Part shown: positions 28,291 through 40,215 of the stretch, piece by piece
Position numbering within the stretch: the first letter of the stretch is position 1
Layout: each line of letters opens with the position of its first letter
From: Nymphaea colorata
Lineage: Eukaryota; Streptophyta; Magnoliopsida; Nymphaeales; Nymphaeaceae
Direction of reading: 5' to 3'
DNA length: 60,000 nt
Assembly (NCBI RefSeq): GCF_008831285.2
Contig: NC_045151.1
Span: 1,485,544-1,545,543 of the forward strand
Program-made: the position numbers and the translations under genes
The notes under the pieces: generated by a model
What the model saw: the letters and a program-made list of their open reading frames with translations, nothing else
What the model was told of the DNA's origin: nothing
The model's database searches: none

Positions 28291-30977
28291 ATGGACCACA
28301 AAGACAAGTCTGAACAAGGTTTGCACTTTCTACTTAATCATTTTCATTGCTTTTCTTTTATTCTATAATAACAGATTGATAGAAATTGCCTTGCAGGAGA
28401 AATTACACAAGTTCTGATTGAGTTTTTGGAGGTTGCTATCAACTCTATTGTCTTCCTTAAAGGGATTTATCCTCCTGGTATTTTTTTCTCTGAATGAATG
28501 AACTATCATGTCAGTTTAACATTGCAGTTATTCTTCCTATGTAATGTTTCTGTGGAACTGGCTTAAGATTGCACCATATTTTCTTGCAGGTGCATTTGAG
28601 AGGCATCGCTACATGAATGTTGCTGTTCAAAGGGCTCGTCATCCTCAACTCCATGAGTACATCCATTTTGCAGTGTCCAGCTTACGACCTTTCTTACAAA
28701 AGGTGCTTGTCAAATTCTGAGTGAAAGAATCTCTTCACACATTTGCATCCTGGTTGTCCTTGCTATTTCTTTATCATTCGCCTGCTTAGTCCTGTCCACG
28801 TCTGACTCTTTTGATGTACAAATGACAAGTGGCCTCATCCACTACATCAACAAACACAGCAAACTATTTGGCGATATACCCTGCCACCAGTTAGAAGCAC
28901 ATCAAAAACTGTACAACCTAGAAGACACGGAAACTATATCAGAAATATCAGATTCATTGCACCTCTTAAAGTGACCCTAATGCTTATCTTTTGCATCAAA
29001 TAGCCGGAAACTGAAGCAGAGCTGACCAATTTCTTAAACTTGAATACATTATTGTGGAACATTATCGCAAATGTTGTTGTTGGGTTTTTCTTGGTGAGTT
29101 TCTCAGGTAATAATTGGAAAGTTTGTCTCTGAGAATTTTTAGAATCCAAAAAATTGAATTCTTGGTATTTTTTCTAGAAGAACAAACTTTCCGAATAATA
29201 CCTGAGAAGAACTTGCTGATCTGGACAATGATATTTGTGACAATGGACTTTTAAGATATATTAAAAAAAATTCACATAAATATTGTAATAATACGGCAGC
29301 ATTATTGCAGTGTTTGCTTCTGGGAGAATTTTAACTCCCTGATATTTTCAGATGTCGGGCCCAGTTCTTTTTTTCTTTTTTTTGGCGATATTATCATCTG
29401 ATATTTTGAAAATATTGGTATTTTTGTGGCATGGTGTGGAATCAGAAAATATGACCATCATTTATATAAAAATCAAATTTCATTCCAGATCTGATGCTTT
29501 TTATTTGTAAATCTCCTTAAAGTGAAATCTAACATGTTTCTGGAAAAAACCTAAAAGTTTAACCTCTAAGAAAAGTGTGAGTTCCTATGCATATGTAGGT
29601 AAAAGAGCTAGGCGGGCCTAAGTGGGAGACCTCTAAAAAAGCAAGGCAGGGCCCTTTCCTATTTGACAGAAATATTGGGAGAGAGACAAGGAAGAAGAAA
29701 GGTGAGGGTTTCAAAGTCTTCCCTCTCAAATAAGATAGTAGAAGATAGAACAAACAGGCAAACAAAATCAGTTTTGCAGTATTAACAATTAAAAAATTAT
29801 TATTTTTTGTTTGAGTTACTTCTTGGCCTTAGGCGTTTAGGCTGCTGAATAGTGAATAGTTCCCATGCTTTCAACTACATGGCCTCCGCCATCCTGGTTG
29901 CTCTCACACCATCTTCAATGACACGGAAAATGATAATGATCACCAAATCTGAAAATATGGTTGCCAGGACAATGAGGTTGTACAGTTTCTTATTGAGGTT
30001 GACTTCCTTACCTTAGGGAAGAAAAAATGGTGCTCCTGTACGTTGTAAAGGACTACCACACGTATAACCACAAAATAGCGACAGAATGGTCCCAAAGAAA
30101 GTTCTAAACAACAAATGTGCCCCAAATCTATGTGCATTGACAAACATGTTGGTGCACTAATTCTTCTAGAAAATTTGGGTACATGGCGGGGCATAATTTA
30201 AAATTTAGTTTCATCGGACTCTTACTTTCATATCACTTGTTTTCTTTCGTGTTAGCATATCCTGTTCCTTATCTTGATTGTTCATGTTTTCTGGTGTTGT
30301 AAAGTTCACTGGCAGACTGACCAGCGTCAAAAGGTCCAAGTGTTGTATTCATTTTATTAGTTTTTCTTTGTCATGCTTGAAAATGATGATGTAGAATATA
30401 AGGTGATATTTGTATAAAATAGGCAAGCATGTAAGACATGTCATATATGAACACCTTATTGTTGGGTTCCTTTTAGGGATTGGTGGAGAGAGTTGTTGTC
30501 ATTTTTTACAATAAGGATCACGTGCCTGCCGAGAAATTTGTTTTCAAGCTCTCTTTCAACCAATCGTCCAATTTGGGGGAATCAACAGGTCTGGGGTTTG
30601 CTCTGAGGTCCTTCCTGGTAAAACTTTCGGTGGCTGAACCAGTTACAAGGGCTCTACCAGTTGGTAGGTGCTACCTATATGGTTTTACTTGCGTATTCTT
30701 TATCTTCTTTCATCGAAACAGCATCTTCGTCCTGTGGTTGTTATGAAGCTGGGCTATATATGACCTTGTTTTGTTCTTATCAGATTGCCGGTGGGAAATT
30801 ACTGCCTACTTTCATTCCTTACCTTGTGTCGAGAACGATAGTAAGGAAGCACAGATGTGGGTTCCTACGGACACGAAGCACTGGCAACATCCACCAATTA
30901 TTACACCGATCAAGTCAATGAATAGTGAGCTGATGAACTTACAGCTATACCTAGAGCATCCACAGCCGACAGAATGA
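28291..30977 (+). CDS. REV7: REV7/MAD2B, HORMA-domain subunit of DNA polymerase zeta
   Basis: Five exons join in frame to 200 codons plus stop: 28291-28318, 28397-28477, 28590-28702, 30477-30663 and 30784-30977. Introns (78, 112, 1774 and 120 bp) all start GT and end AG. The product is a near full-length HORMA protein of the usual REV7 size. Recognisable stretches are EITQVLIEFLEVAINSIVFL (N-terminal helix), GAFERHRYMNVAVQRARHP, HEYIHFAVSSLRPFL, VERVVVIFYNKDHVPAEKF, FALRSFLVKLSV, CRWEITAYFHS, and the C-terminal safety-belt part PIITPIKSMNSELMNLQLYL. REV7 bridges REV1 and the REV3 catalytic subunit in error-prone translesion synthesis in the nucleus; HORMA proteins clamp short peptides with the safety belt. 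I chose the ATG at 28291 because it precedes the conserved core by a short tail, as in relatives, and no longer frame exists upstream. No lesion is visible. Confidence 0.95.
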
Positions 30978-33230
30978 TAATACTTTGCTTTAATTCCCCG
31001 TAAGCTCATCAGCTAATGTTTCCTATATTGGCAAAAGGTATGACTTTGAGAAAGCCAGCAAGCAAACACCAACCAGGTTGGTCTGAGCTCGAATCCAAAT
31101 TAGTCGTGAATGAAGCCTTTATGTATATGTGAAAGAATCTATGATGATCTGGTGATTCTGCTTCCAAATCTCTCTGCCACTGCTTCAAACTTTCATTTTA
31201 GATCAAGCAAACAGTCTTTGATGAAACTTGGGTTTTAAGTTGCTCGATAATTTTCGCTCAACAGAAGCAGCTAGATGCGAAAGGTATTCAATTAGTCCTT
31301 CATTTATGCTTAAAGTAAAAGCCTTAATCATCTTCAGTGTTAGTCAGCTTTAATCATCTTCGGTGTTAATTCAGCTTCCACTTGAGTATTCTTCCTAGCA
31401 CAGCCTTAAAGCCATTCAATTCTACTTGTCTTTGTTCCCACCTCTATAACAGGAATTCTGGATTTTGTCATAGGTTAAAGAATCTCTTGATGAATGATTC
31501 GGCAATTCTGGTCCTTTGAGAATTGTTGGATTGCCTGGTTCAAATGATTACGATAAAGGTTGACGGCAGGTACGTAAAAAAACAATGTTTAAAATTTATG
31601 TGGACTAGTAGATGTTTCCAAGATGGTTGAACAGAGTGTTAATCCATCACAAAAGTAATTTTCTTACAATCGTGAGGAAGCAATTTTTTGGTTAATTAAT
31701 CTTCGTGTCAGATTATATGTTGCAGCTTTTTCCGCGTTGAGGTCCGTAAACATCGTCCCTGGCGGTTGGTTGTCTGGTTCCAACGGCTAGATTTTTAGCT
31801 GTTGGTGCCAGCGCAACGGCTACCTCCCTCTGCTTTTTGTATATGTTGGCCTCTTGGCTTCCGTGTGTATGGCTCGCCTTTAAAAATTCTTGCATTTGCA
31901 ATATGTAGATCTAGAGTTTTGCAACTAAAAGAGCAACTCAGTCTTAAAAAAAGAGGAAAGGCCATCGATGAATTTACAAAACTGGATACGATTTATATAA
32001 GGTTCTGTATATTCTTCAAAGGGCATTCTCAAGATAACCTCTAGAGCGTCCGTTATAAATGGAACGTATTTCATTAAATGGGTTGTCTGGCATGTAATAA
32101 ACTCACGAAGTCCAAATAAACGTATCTGAGAATTGGAAAGCGGATCTCTAAAAGCTGAAGTGAGTTTGAATTAATAGATCACCAAATATGAATCTGTGGT
32201 CAGTTGCAAAATTATTAGAAAGACACAGAAAGAGGAGGCATCACGATAACAAGTCCAACAGTGAGCCACATTCACATCAAGGGTTCATTATTTGTTGGGA
32301 TTGCGAGAAACACGATTACATTGTAGAATCATCAAGGGTATCAAGCAGGATAAGTCCCGTCAAAATGCTTGCGTAGCCATCAGTAGATGAGTACAGTTTG
32401 CAAACAACTAAATCGATCAATTCCAGTGCCTTGCGTCGCATCAATACTGCATTTAAATTCTCATGCTCTCCATTTAGATTACCAAGGGAAAGGTGCAGCT
32501 AAGATTGGTAATGGGAAAATGTTGATCAATTAATTTTGCTTGACCAAATTTTATTTGCTCTTAGAGGATGTTTTTACATGTTTTGGATTTCACAAATTGG
32601 TCACTTTTCGTACAGCAAGCGTACTTTAATAAAATTGGGCCATCTAGGAAGAGTGAGAATGTGATATGTCAGTTTCGTTGTATGGGACGCCGAACCTTTC
32701 GTATTGTTTGAGAAGTGAAACAGATTTGGTTTGCTTTATATTCTAAATAATGGCATTTTGTTCGGTCTGTCAATGAGGCAGGCATCCTAAACTGCCCTCT
32801 TCACATGATGAACATTTTGTGTCCTCTTGAAGTTACTGATTCGAATTTGACGTTATTCATTCCAAATATTGTATCAGTGTTGTCAATGGTTGTCCAAAAT
32901 TCTTATGAATTTGTTTTCTTGTCTCATATGTACGACATGAAAGATAAACTCAGAACTTTCAAAGTATATGTTGAAACCACTAATGAACACAAAGCGTCGT
33001 TTCCACAATCTAATGGCAGAGGTGAACTTGTAGGTATTGAGCCTTATTTTTCACAACTTTGGGAACGGGACGTGGTGTCGTGTTCGTGCTCAAGAACAAA
33101 TGACATGGAAAGGTGTAAACTGTCGTATCATAGAAACAATGCCGTCCAATATGGGCTATACCGACATTCCTTTCTCGCATTGGTGAAACGTTTTTTCTTT
33201 CTGCTGCGTACATCATAAACATGATTCCAC
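30978..33230. other. 3' flank of REV7 and intergenic; no intact gene
   Basis: The first few hundred bases probably include the REV7 3' UTR. A 26-bp tandem repeat (TTAATCATCTTC...) occurs at about 31323-31372. At 32805-33218 (plus) an open frame carries text faintly like a copia integrase core (FVFLSHMYDMKDKLRTFKVY then a SNGRGEL motif), but without catalytic signature it could be chance. Nothing else coding is supported. Confidence 0.35.
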
Positions 33231-33693
33231 CAGCACCTAGTCAAGGCTGAGCTCAATCAGCTTGAACTCGGCTCCACTCTTATTTTGCTTGGCTCGAGCT
33301 CGAGTAGAGCTTAAGAATGTTAGCTTGAGCTCGACTCGATTAATAATGTTTGAGCTCGAGCTTGACTCATCGACATGTTAACTCGTTTAGAAATATGAAA
33401 GGCGAAAGATAAGGTAAAAAATTTTGAATTTCAAATTTTTTAATAATGGGTGTCTTTTTAAATCACAAACTATGCCTCTCCATTAATTTCCCTTTCTCTC
33501 TTATTTAAGTCAATCACAGACATTAATCTCTTTCTCTTTCTTTTTGAAATTTAATTCACTATTTCTCTCTATTATTTAACTCACCTTTTTTGGAATTGGA
33601 AATATATTTCTTGAAAAATGGAATGAGAAAAATCTTTCCGATTTTCATTTTGATGTGTGTGTGATGACTGAGAAATAAATTTTCAAAAATTTA

Positions 33694-33953
33694 GGGGAAG
33701 AAGAGAGTGAGGAAGGAAGAAGGAGGGAGGAGAAAGAAGGGAGGCAGAGGAAGAAGGAAGCGAGGAAGGAAGAAGGAAGGTGGAGGAAGAAGGGAGTGAG
33801 GAAGGAAAAAGGAAGGCAGAGAAAGAAGGGAGCGAGGGAGGAAGAAGGGAGCGAGCGAGGAAAAAAGGAGGCTGAGAACCAAGGAGGAAGAAGGGAGTGA
33901 GTGAGGAAGAAAAGAGGCTCGGGAGGAACGAGGGAGGCGGAGGTAATGGTAAA
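33694..33953 (+). repeat. 260-bp polypurine tract
   Basis: An almost pure A/G tract made of GAAGAAGGGAGNGAGGAAGGAA-like units with very few pyrimidines. Leucine/proline/serine-rich frames on the other strand are artefacts. Confidence 0.9.
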
Positions 33954-34106
33954 AAAAAAACGGTTGAATTTTTTTTTCAAAAATATATTTTAGTTTCTAG
34001 TTTCAACGGTCAAAAAAAAAAATTCATGCCAAAAAAATTTTAAAAATATTTCCTGTGCTACAGGAAATTACCGGGCCATCAAAGGGTCCCTTTAATTATA
34101 TACTTG

Positions 34107-34310
34107 TTGTCTTTTAACTCACCGTTACACCATCCCTCTCATTTATTTCAATTTTTAATAATGGGTGTCTTCTATCGATAAAAATGAAATGAGAGAGAGA
34201 AAAGGAAATTGTCTTTTAACTCACCGTTACACCATCCCTCTCATTTATTTCAATTTTTAATAATGGGTGTCTTCTATCGATAAAAATGAAATGAGAGAGA
34301 GAAAAGGAAA
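34107..34310. repeat. 102-bp tandem duplication
   Basis: Two nearly identical units begin at 34107 and 34209 (TTGTCTTTTAACTCACC...). A poly-AG tail (GAGAGAGAAAAGG) ends each. Confidence 0.93.
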
Positions 34311-34715
34311 TGAGAGAGAGAAAAAGAGAAATAAAGGGCGTTGTCAATAATAATAATAATAATAAATGAGAGAAAAAAAAGAAACGGTGAGTTAAAAGAG
34401 GATAAGTATGTAATTAATTAGGAGAGAGAAAAGGTGAGTTAAATAATAGAGAGAAACATTGAATTAAATGGCAAAGAGATATTAATGGAGAGGAATAGTT
34501 TGTGATTCAAAAAAACTGGTTGGCTGAGTCTAAATCAAACCAATTTACCAAATTCGAGGAGAGCACAGTTGGTAAACTTGTAACTGGACTCAGTAACATA
34601 AACGAGTCGAGTTTCAAATTTGAACTGACTTGCAAGCTCAAAGTCTCGACTCTAACTCGAGCTTTTATGAGTCGAATCGAGCAAACTCAGCTCGTTGTTC
34701 ACCCCTGCCAACGCC

Positions 34716-34737
34716 TTTTTTTTTTTTTTTTTTTTTT
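34716..34737. repeat. Poly-T run of 22
   Basis: Homopolymer read directly; it abuts the right end of the inverted-repeat element. Confidence 0.9.
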
Positions 34738-35044
34738 GATCAGATGCTTCATCACAAACATCCATGTAAAACATTTACGTTGAAACACTTCTTTTTATAC
34801 TATTTCCGAAAGCTAGGGCTCGATTGTATGGATATACAGAACACAAGCATAGTCACACTTGAATCTTTAGTATACTCCTTCCTTTGTGCCAAGGCTATTT
34901 ATCATGCCAAAATCCAAATTCACACAAAATTTATTGTGTTCAGAGACTTTATCTTTGATGAGCTAGAGCTACTACCTTTTCAGTTTTCACACAGCTACAG
35001 TGCTACACCATTGATGTACTCCTCCACTTAGTTTTTAAGGAGAG

Positions 35045-35440
35045 CTACTACTTTTAAGAAAGATGAAGTTGATAATGTTAAGAAAGAGGAGATGCCAGAA
35101 GAGAAAGTGGGAGAGGGTGTAACAAGAGAACCAACCTTCCACATGAAATCTGTGTGACAAAAAACACCAATCCATCATCAATTAAAATCTCTTAAGGAAA
35201 TTTTAGTAGCATCGGATGTTGTGACTGAATTTGAGCATTGCATGGCAAGATGGAAGTTCTTGCTGAAGCTGCAAATGGAAATGAAGTAGCAGAGTTGCAG
35301 AAGCTGGTAGAACATGGACCGATGAGTTCAGAAGATCCAGCTAAGAAGACAAGTTCTGTCCTTCTCTGATCAATGGCCAACAAACTTGTCTCTGAGGTTA
35401 TTAAGAACATGGAAAGCCAATTCATCTTGCCATGTGACTA
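35045..35440 (+). pseudogene. Unidentified decayed coding fragment
   Basis: Three plus-strand stretches read like protein but lie in different frames: KDEVDNVKKEEMPEEKVGEG near 35056, SLKEILVASDVVTEFEHCMA near 35186, and MEVLAEAANGNEVAELQKLV near 35250. Their charged, helix-like composition differs from the surrounding AT-rich sequence. I do not recognise the family. It could be a gag relic or an old gene fragment; chance is not excluded. Confidence 0.3.
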
Positions 35441-35597
35441 TTAATGAGTCTGAAAGCAAGTGCAACCCTTCACTGCAACTGAACTAGCAGGTTAATGGAG
35501 AGGTTGGCATTTTTGAAACAGGTAGCCTGATAACTGCTAGTTTGAACCCTTCCCTCTCAGATTTTAAAAAATTATATGTAAATCTAAAAAAATTTAG

Positions 35598-35601
<4 letters not shown>

Positions 35602-35672
<71 letters not shown>
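35602..35672. repeat. (TA)35 microsatellite
   Basis: A 71-bp alternating TA tract, read directly. Confidence 0.95.
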
Positions 35673-35677
<5 letters not shown>

Positions 35678-37390
35678 AAAATTTCTATGTTGGCCCCTGT
35701 TAAAATTTTGAAACTATAATTAGACATTGCAGACGGGATATGTTCAGGAATATCCGATGCACTACTAGGCACAAATCATGTTTATTAGATCGGGGGACAC
35801 TTTGGTTTAATAAAAAAGTTTGGGTCTGTGACCCCAACTGTAATTTTCTATGCCTTCAAACGAAGAATTTGAAATCCTTGCTAAGAACTTTGATTTTAGA
35901 TGCAAGGATGTTGGATCACAATATCTCAATCACCCCAGCCCTATGATCTCATGAAATCAAATGTTAGGGGTGATTAATTACACTGAGTCTCAAATTTAAA
36001 GGTTTGCTTTAACATATATAAATGTTACCTTATATCGTTAATTATAGTGAACTCTGGATTTGAGGCCTACTGATTTAAGATCTCATTTTGTTTCAAATCC
36101 ATGGATGTGACTTGAGATCCATGGATATCAGGATGCAAAGTTTACAAATCGATTGAGTAATATTCTTTGCATCCTTCAAACAAATTAATGATCCCGGAAC
36201 AATATTATTAGAAATCGAGGATACAAAACCTTAGGCTATGCTTGCTTCCGCTTGGATTATATCCAAGGGGATCTCAAATCTACAATGCATGAACTTCAGT
36301 GTTACAACAAAAAGTAGATTTCAACTTCTCACAGCAACATAGATCATGGTGTTTAGGGTCGAACCTCAAATCCATGGAGCCTAGATGTATGGTGATCCAA
36401 GGTCATCCTCGATCTCAAGCACATGTAAACGAACGTAGCCTTGAAAGACTGAAGATCCTAGAATGTTAGATCATCTCTAAATTTAAAAATTTAAAAAGTG
36501 GCACAATCCCATGCACTTTACAAACTTGAGATATCCTCTTAATCGCCAAGGTAGGGTCTGAACGAGCCTTGGCTTGGTCTCAAATTTTTTTTTTAAAAAA
36601 ATTTACATGTGAATTTTAGAAAATTTCACTTGTTATATATAAATTTTTTAAAAAAACATCATTTCAGCCCTAGTTAAAATTTAAACACTTTAATAAAGCC
36701 GAAATTTATTGGGTTCTCAACCCAAGGAACTTAAAGAAGAGTGAAAAGAAACAAATTGTTGACCACACACTTGGATCAACTCGCAGCTTTTTCGTAGAAG
36801 GCAGCGCAAAGTAATAACTTTTGAGATGTTTGCTCTTATCCAGTGTTGTTGGGTGAAGTTGAAAATTTATTCATTCATTCAATCAAATCAGTAAGCCATT
36901 GAAATTTGAAAGAAGGGCGAAGGAATTGCTCTAGAAAGCAAGCTTTAGAAAGACGGGTGCCAGGCGAGAGAGACTAAAGCCACCATCAGCGGGGCAAAAG
37001 GGTGAAGGAAATGCTCTAGAAAGACGAAAGCCACCCTTTCCTCCCCCACTGTTAAAGGTTCAAAAAAAGCCTTCAACTTATTTATATAGTTGAGTGCACA
37101 CATATATGCACCAAAGGGTGTGAGGGCATTTTCAAAATTTTTATAAAATAATATACATTTTAAACATTGTAATTTTTTCACAGTGTTTTTTATTTTAATT
37201 TTCACAAAGACATTTTAGTTATTGCATACAAACTGTGTTAATGGACTTTTTTTTTTTTTAAATTTTAACAAAGACATTTCAGTTATTTCATAGAAACTGT
37301 GTAGATGAAATTATATACATGAGCGTTCACAGGATGGGGATGCCGGCAAGATGAGAAAGCCTCCCCTCTTTTCCGGGCTTGCAGCCGTCA
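35673..37390. other. Intergenic; no gene supported
   Basis: AT-rich, with recurring ATGATCC/GGATCTCAA-type words suggestive of an old repeat. Two short copies of GCTCTAGAAAG(C) with GAAGGAA context lie near 36920 and 37010. No domain or splice-supported frame was found. Confidence 0.4.
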
Positions 37391-37990
37391 TTATTTATAG
37401 TCCCATCCTACGCCGATTGCCAAGCAAATCTGTCTCTCTCCCTCTCTTTCCCTCTCTCCCCGGTCTCAGAACTCTGGCGCAGCGATGCAGGACGGATTGC
37501 TAGGTCGGCGAGGCGGTAGGAGGGGAAAAGGGAGGCCCTATGAAAAGAATCATCCTGGGCCATCGATTCACGTTCAACGGCGAAATCTGGCGGAAAAAAA
37601 GGTTTCTTCGGAGATTCATTTCATTTTCCTTATACCAGCATACAGATTTGATTTTCATGTCATGTCACCCAGCGTTAGTTTGTTAATCAGGTTTAGATGT
37701 TGCTTTTTCATGCTCAGTTCGCCGCCATCATCCAGCTTTGCATACAGATTCATGCCAAAAACTTCATTGACCGCCATTAACCATACGCAGCTTGAATCAA
37801 TTCTGTGACGTTAGAAATTTGTTTGAGCTTACAAAGCGAAAGCACACTCCGGACAAAGTAGCTATAACGACGATAAGCAAAAACTCTATTTTGTGCGACG
37901 GGAATTCCAATAGGACGATACAACAGAAACTGTGGCAAAGCCGGAGCTACGGTACCGTTCGCACTGTTTGAAAACCTTTGCATATTTACT
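37391..37990 (+). other. Possible promoter and first exon of an unidentified gene
   Basis: A TATA-like TTATTTATAG at 37391-37400 is followed by a pyrimidine patch (CTCTCTCCCTCTC, 37433-37460) and an ATG at 37485, the spacing of a plant core promoter. The frame from 37485 begins MQDGLLGRRGGRRGKGRP and could leave at a donor after GAAAAAAAG (37602). A protein-like stretch follows at about 37807-37970 (LTKRKHTPDKVAITTISKNS) in a frame I could not join by splicing. Function unknown; it may be a gene remnant. Confidence 0.3.
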
Positions 37991-38233
37991 TATACACAAC
38001 AGTGCCCACGCAAATTTTTTTTTTTTAAGTAGTCATTTTAAATATTTATTATTATATATATATATTTATTTATTTTTTTATAATTAATCCAAACATTAAC
38101 ATATATATTAAAATATTAAATCCACGTAACTTCTCCACCGGCTATGTTACAAATGCCATGGCTATGTTACAAATGCCAAATCATTTTTCTAGCCCTTCCG
38201 CTGCGTCACGAGTGCCTGCGTCGGTGCCTTACC

Positions 38234-38626
38234 TCACAGAAGAGGTGCAGCGAGAAGCCTTGAACGAATGATGCAGAAAGAAAGTGCTGCGGACACGGGG
38301 AGGAGGGAGGCCCAAAGCACTGCGCTGCTAGAGGCGGGAGGGAGAATCATCCAGGCCCTGAACAAGAAGCCGGCCCCTATTAGAAGGAAAAGGCCGGTGA
38401 GAAGAGGAAGGGATGTTCGCTTCTGTTTCTCATTCAAGGACTGAGCGCACACGACAGAGCCCACCGAGACGACGAAAGTCGCGAAAACGGCAACGGAAAA
38501 GGAGGATTCAAGGGGGTCGCCGTTGGCTACAACCTGCGCATAGGCACTATAACCAAAAAAAATGAAGCCTAGAATGGGGGCAACGTTGACTGCCTTCTTC
38601 AGCAGCAGGTCTGAAAAGTTCTTCAT
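38234..38626 (-). CDS. Hypothetical 130-residue protein with four predicted membrane segments
   Basis: Intronless frame starting MKNFSDLLLKKAVNVAPILG. Four hydrophobic stretches are visible at about residues 13-35 (VAPILGFIFFGYSAYAQVVA), 44-64 (VAVFATFVVSVGSVVCAQ), 73-93 (LPLLTGLFLLIGAGFLF) and 100-122 (AVLWASLLPVSAALSFCII). They are joined by short charged loops (NEKQKR between two and three). It is therefore probably an integral membrane protein; the compartment is unknown. GC content is clearly above its surroundings, and a TATA box lies about 145 bp upstream, which supports a real gene. I do not recognise the family, and a retrogene or remnant cannot be excluded. Confidence 0.6.
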   Translation of the reverse strand: MKNFSDLLLKKAVNVAPILGFIFFGYSAYAQVVANGDPLESSFSVAVFATFVVSVGSVVCAQSLNEKQKRTSLPLLTGLFLLIGAGFLFRAWMILPPASSSAVLWASLLPVSAALSFCIIRSRLLAAPLL

Positions 38627-38770
38627 GGACGAAAGGGGCTTCGAAAATTAACCAGACACGAAGCATGCATCAAATACAAAGGAGGAAGCAAGGAAGAGGG
38701 ATAGGGAGAATGGCCGAACGGGAGAGAGAGGGGGGTAAGGGGGGTGGAAGAGTCTGTTGTGGCGACATCG

Positions 38771-38778
38771 ATATATAG
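38771..38778 (-). promoter_or_regulatory. TATA box upstream of the membrane-protein gene
   Basis: CTATATAT on the minus strand in a GC-rich setting, about 145 bp before the start codon at 38626. It implies a leader of roughly 110-120 bases, which is GA/CT-rich (38690-38750). Confidence 0.55.
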
Positions 38779-38829
38779 GCCGGGTGTCCGCCCCCGGTGC
38801 AAGAAATGTCAGAAATCACTTGACTTGAT

Positions 38830-40215
38830 ATCAAGGAGATGGTTGGAGGTGAGTAGGTAAAAAAAAGATGTCATTTTTATTTATTTATTTATTTTTAATC
38901 TGTAACGAATTGAATTTACACTGATCTACTATTCTTTTTATTTTTCTCCCTTAACAGTCAAACACATTTTGTTTTTTTTTCTTTAATTTTTTTTTTTCTA
39001 ATTAGTCAACCAAATAAAAGAGAATTGCTCAATCCCAAAAAAACTTTTCATCTTCATTTTTTTTTTCCTTTCAATTTGTTCGATTTAAGAGGAATTAGAT
39101 TTACACTGATCTATCCTTTTCTTTCTCTCTCCTAACAATCAAAGACACTTTGTTTCAATCAAACACACTTTGTTTCTTGAGGAATTGTTCAATCCTTTTC
39201 TTTCTCTCCAACCAAACATGGTCGTATAAGCCTAAACTTTTTTAATTTCTTTAATTTTTAAAATAAGTTTGAAAACTTATTTTCATTAAGACATCAAATA
39301 TTATTTTCAATTTTATTCTTTTAAGGCATCAAATATCCCTTAAAAATTTAAGGACTCGTAAATTAAATTGTCTCCAAGCCAATGCTTTGCTTTGGTGTGC
39401 TGCTTCTTTTATGGCGTAACATGTTTTATTTTATTTTTTAAATTAGAAAACATCTCCCTTCTCTTAAACGCTTAACATATGTATCTATAATGGGGATGTC
39501 GATGGCAAGGCCGCGGCTGACGTAGACTTTTAATTTTATATTTTTAACAATTTTTTATTTATACTCAACCTTTAATAGATACAGAACAATTTTTTATTTA
39601 AATAATTTTTTTTGGTTATTATAAATTTTTCTATACAATTTTTTTTTTTAATGTAAGGTATAAGGGGAGCACTGTTGGCAATGGTGAAGAGTTGAAGCCC
39701 TTAACTGGTACCCGTCAGCTTTCAAAAGAGAGAGATTTGGGTCCTTATTTCACCTATCAAACTTAAGATTAAATCTAAGATCTGAGTACCTCAAATCCAT
39801 CTTGAATCTAAAGAGCCGATGCGAGGCAAACAAACACTGTATTGTATAGACAAATCTAAGGAAAAATTTCTGTATTCTTATCATGGGCAAAGTAATAACT
39901 TTTAGATTGAAGAACAATTTTGATAGTAAGTTGTGTATAACTAGCAGTGCTAATTTTATACAAAAAAATATTTTAAAAAATTCGTCAAAAAGGAATTTTA
40001 AAATATATCAATATGAATCCTTTTGTGAAAAATAAAATAAAATAAAAAATGAAAGAAAAATAATCAAAAGATAACTTAAAAAAAAAAAAAGACGGGGGGC
40101 AAAACGACTGGTCACGAACCTGGGGCCTGGGGCTGAAGTTTCGCAGAAACTTTATACAAAACGACAAGTCACGTCGCATTTACTATAATTAAAGTCATGG
40201 TCTATCTTTTTCAAA
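38830..40215. other. Intergenic, very AT-rich; no gene supported
   Basis: Consists of T- and A-rich runs with two related segments sharing GATTTACACTGATCTA (near 38935 and 39095) and CAATCAAACACA-type words, a decayed local duplication. Nothing coding. Confidence 0.4.

Larger units (their letters stand above)
33235..34712. mobile_element. Putative non-autonomous inverted-repeat DNA element
   Basis: Two flanks of GAGCTCGAG-type sequence (33240-33375 and 34570-34710) face each other, and inside them 33461-33487 pairs with 34481-34507 (AATCACAAACTAT.CCTCTCCATTAAT, about two mismatches). A second arm pair is 33547-33588 with 34437-34470. The right end GTTCACCCCTGCC resembles hAT-type plant MITE ends. 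No transposase and no clear target duplication were found, so boundaries are approximate. Confidence 0.55.

Noticed and set aside
33645-33980. Leucine/proline/serine-rich frames
   Set aside because: They are the complement of a polypurine tract with no protein-like variation.
34107-34310. CRISPR-like array
   Set aside because: Two long tandem units without spacers in a plant genome; a simple duplication.
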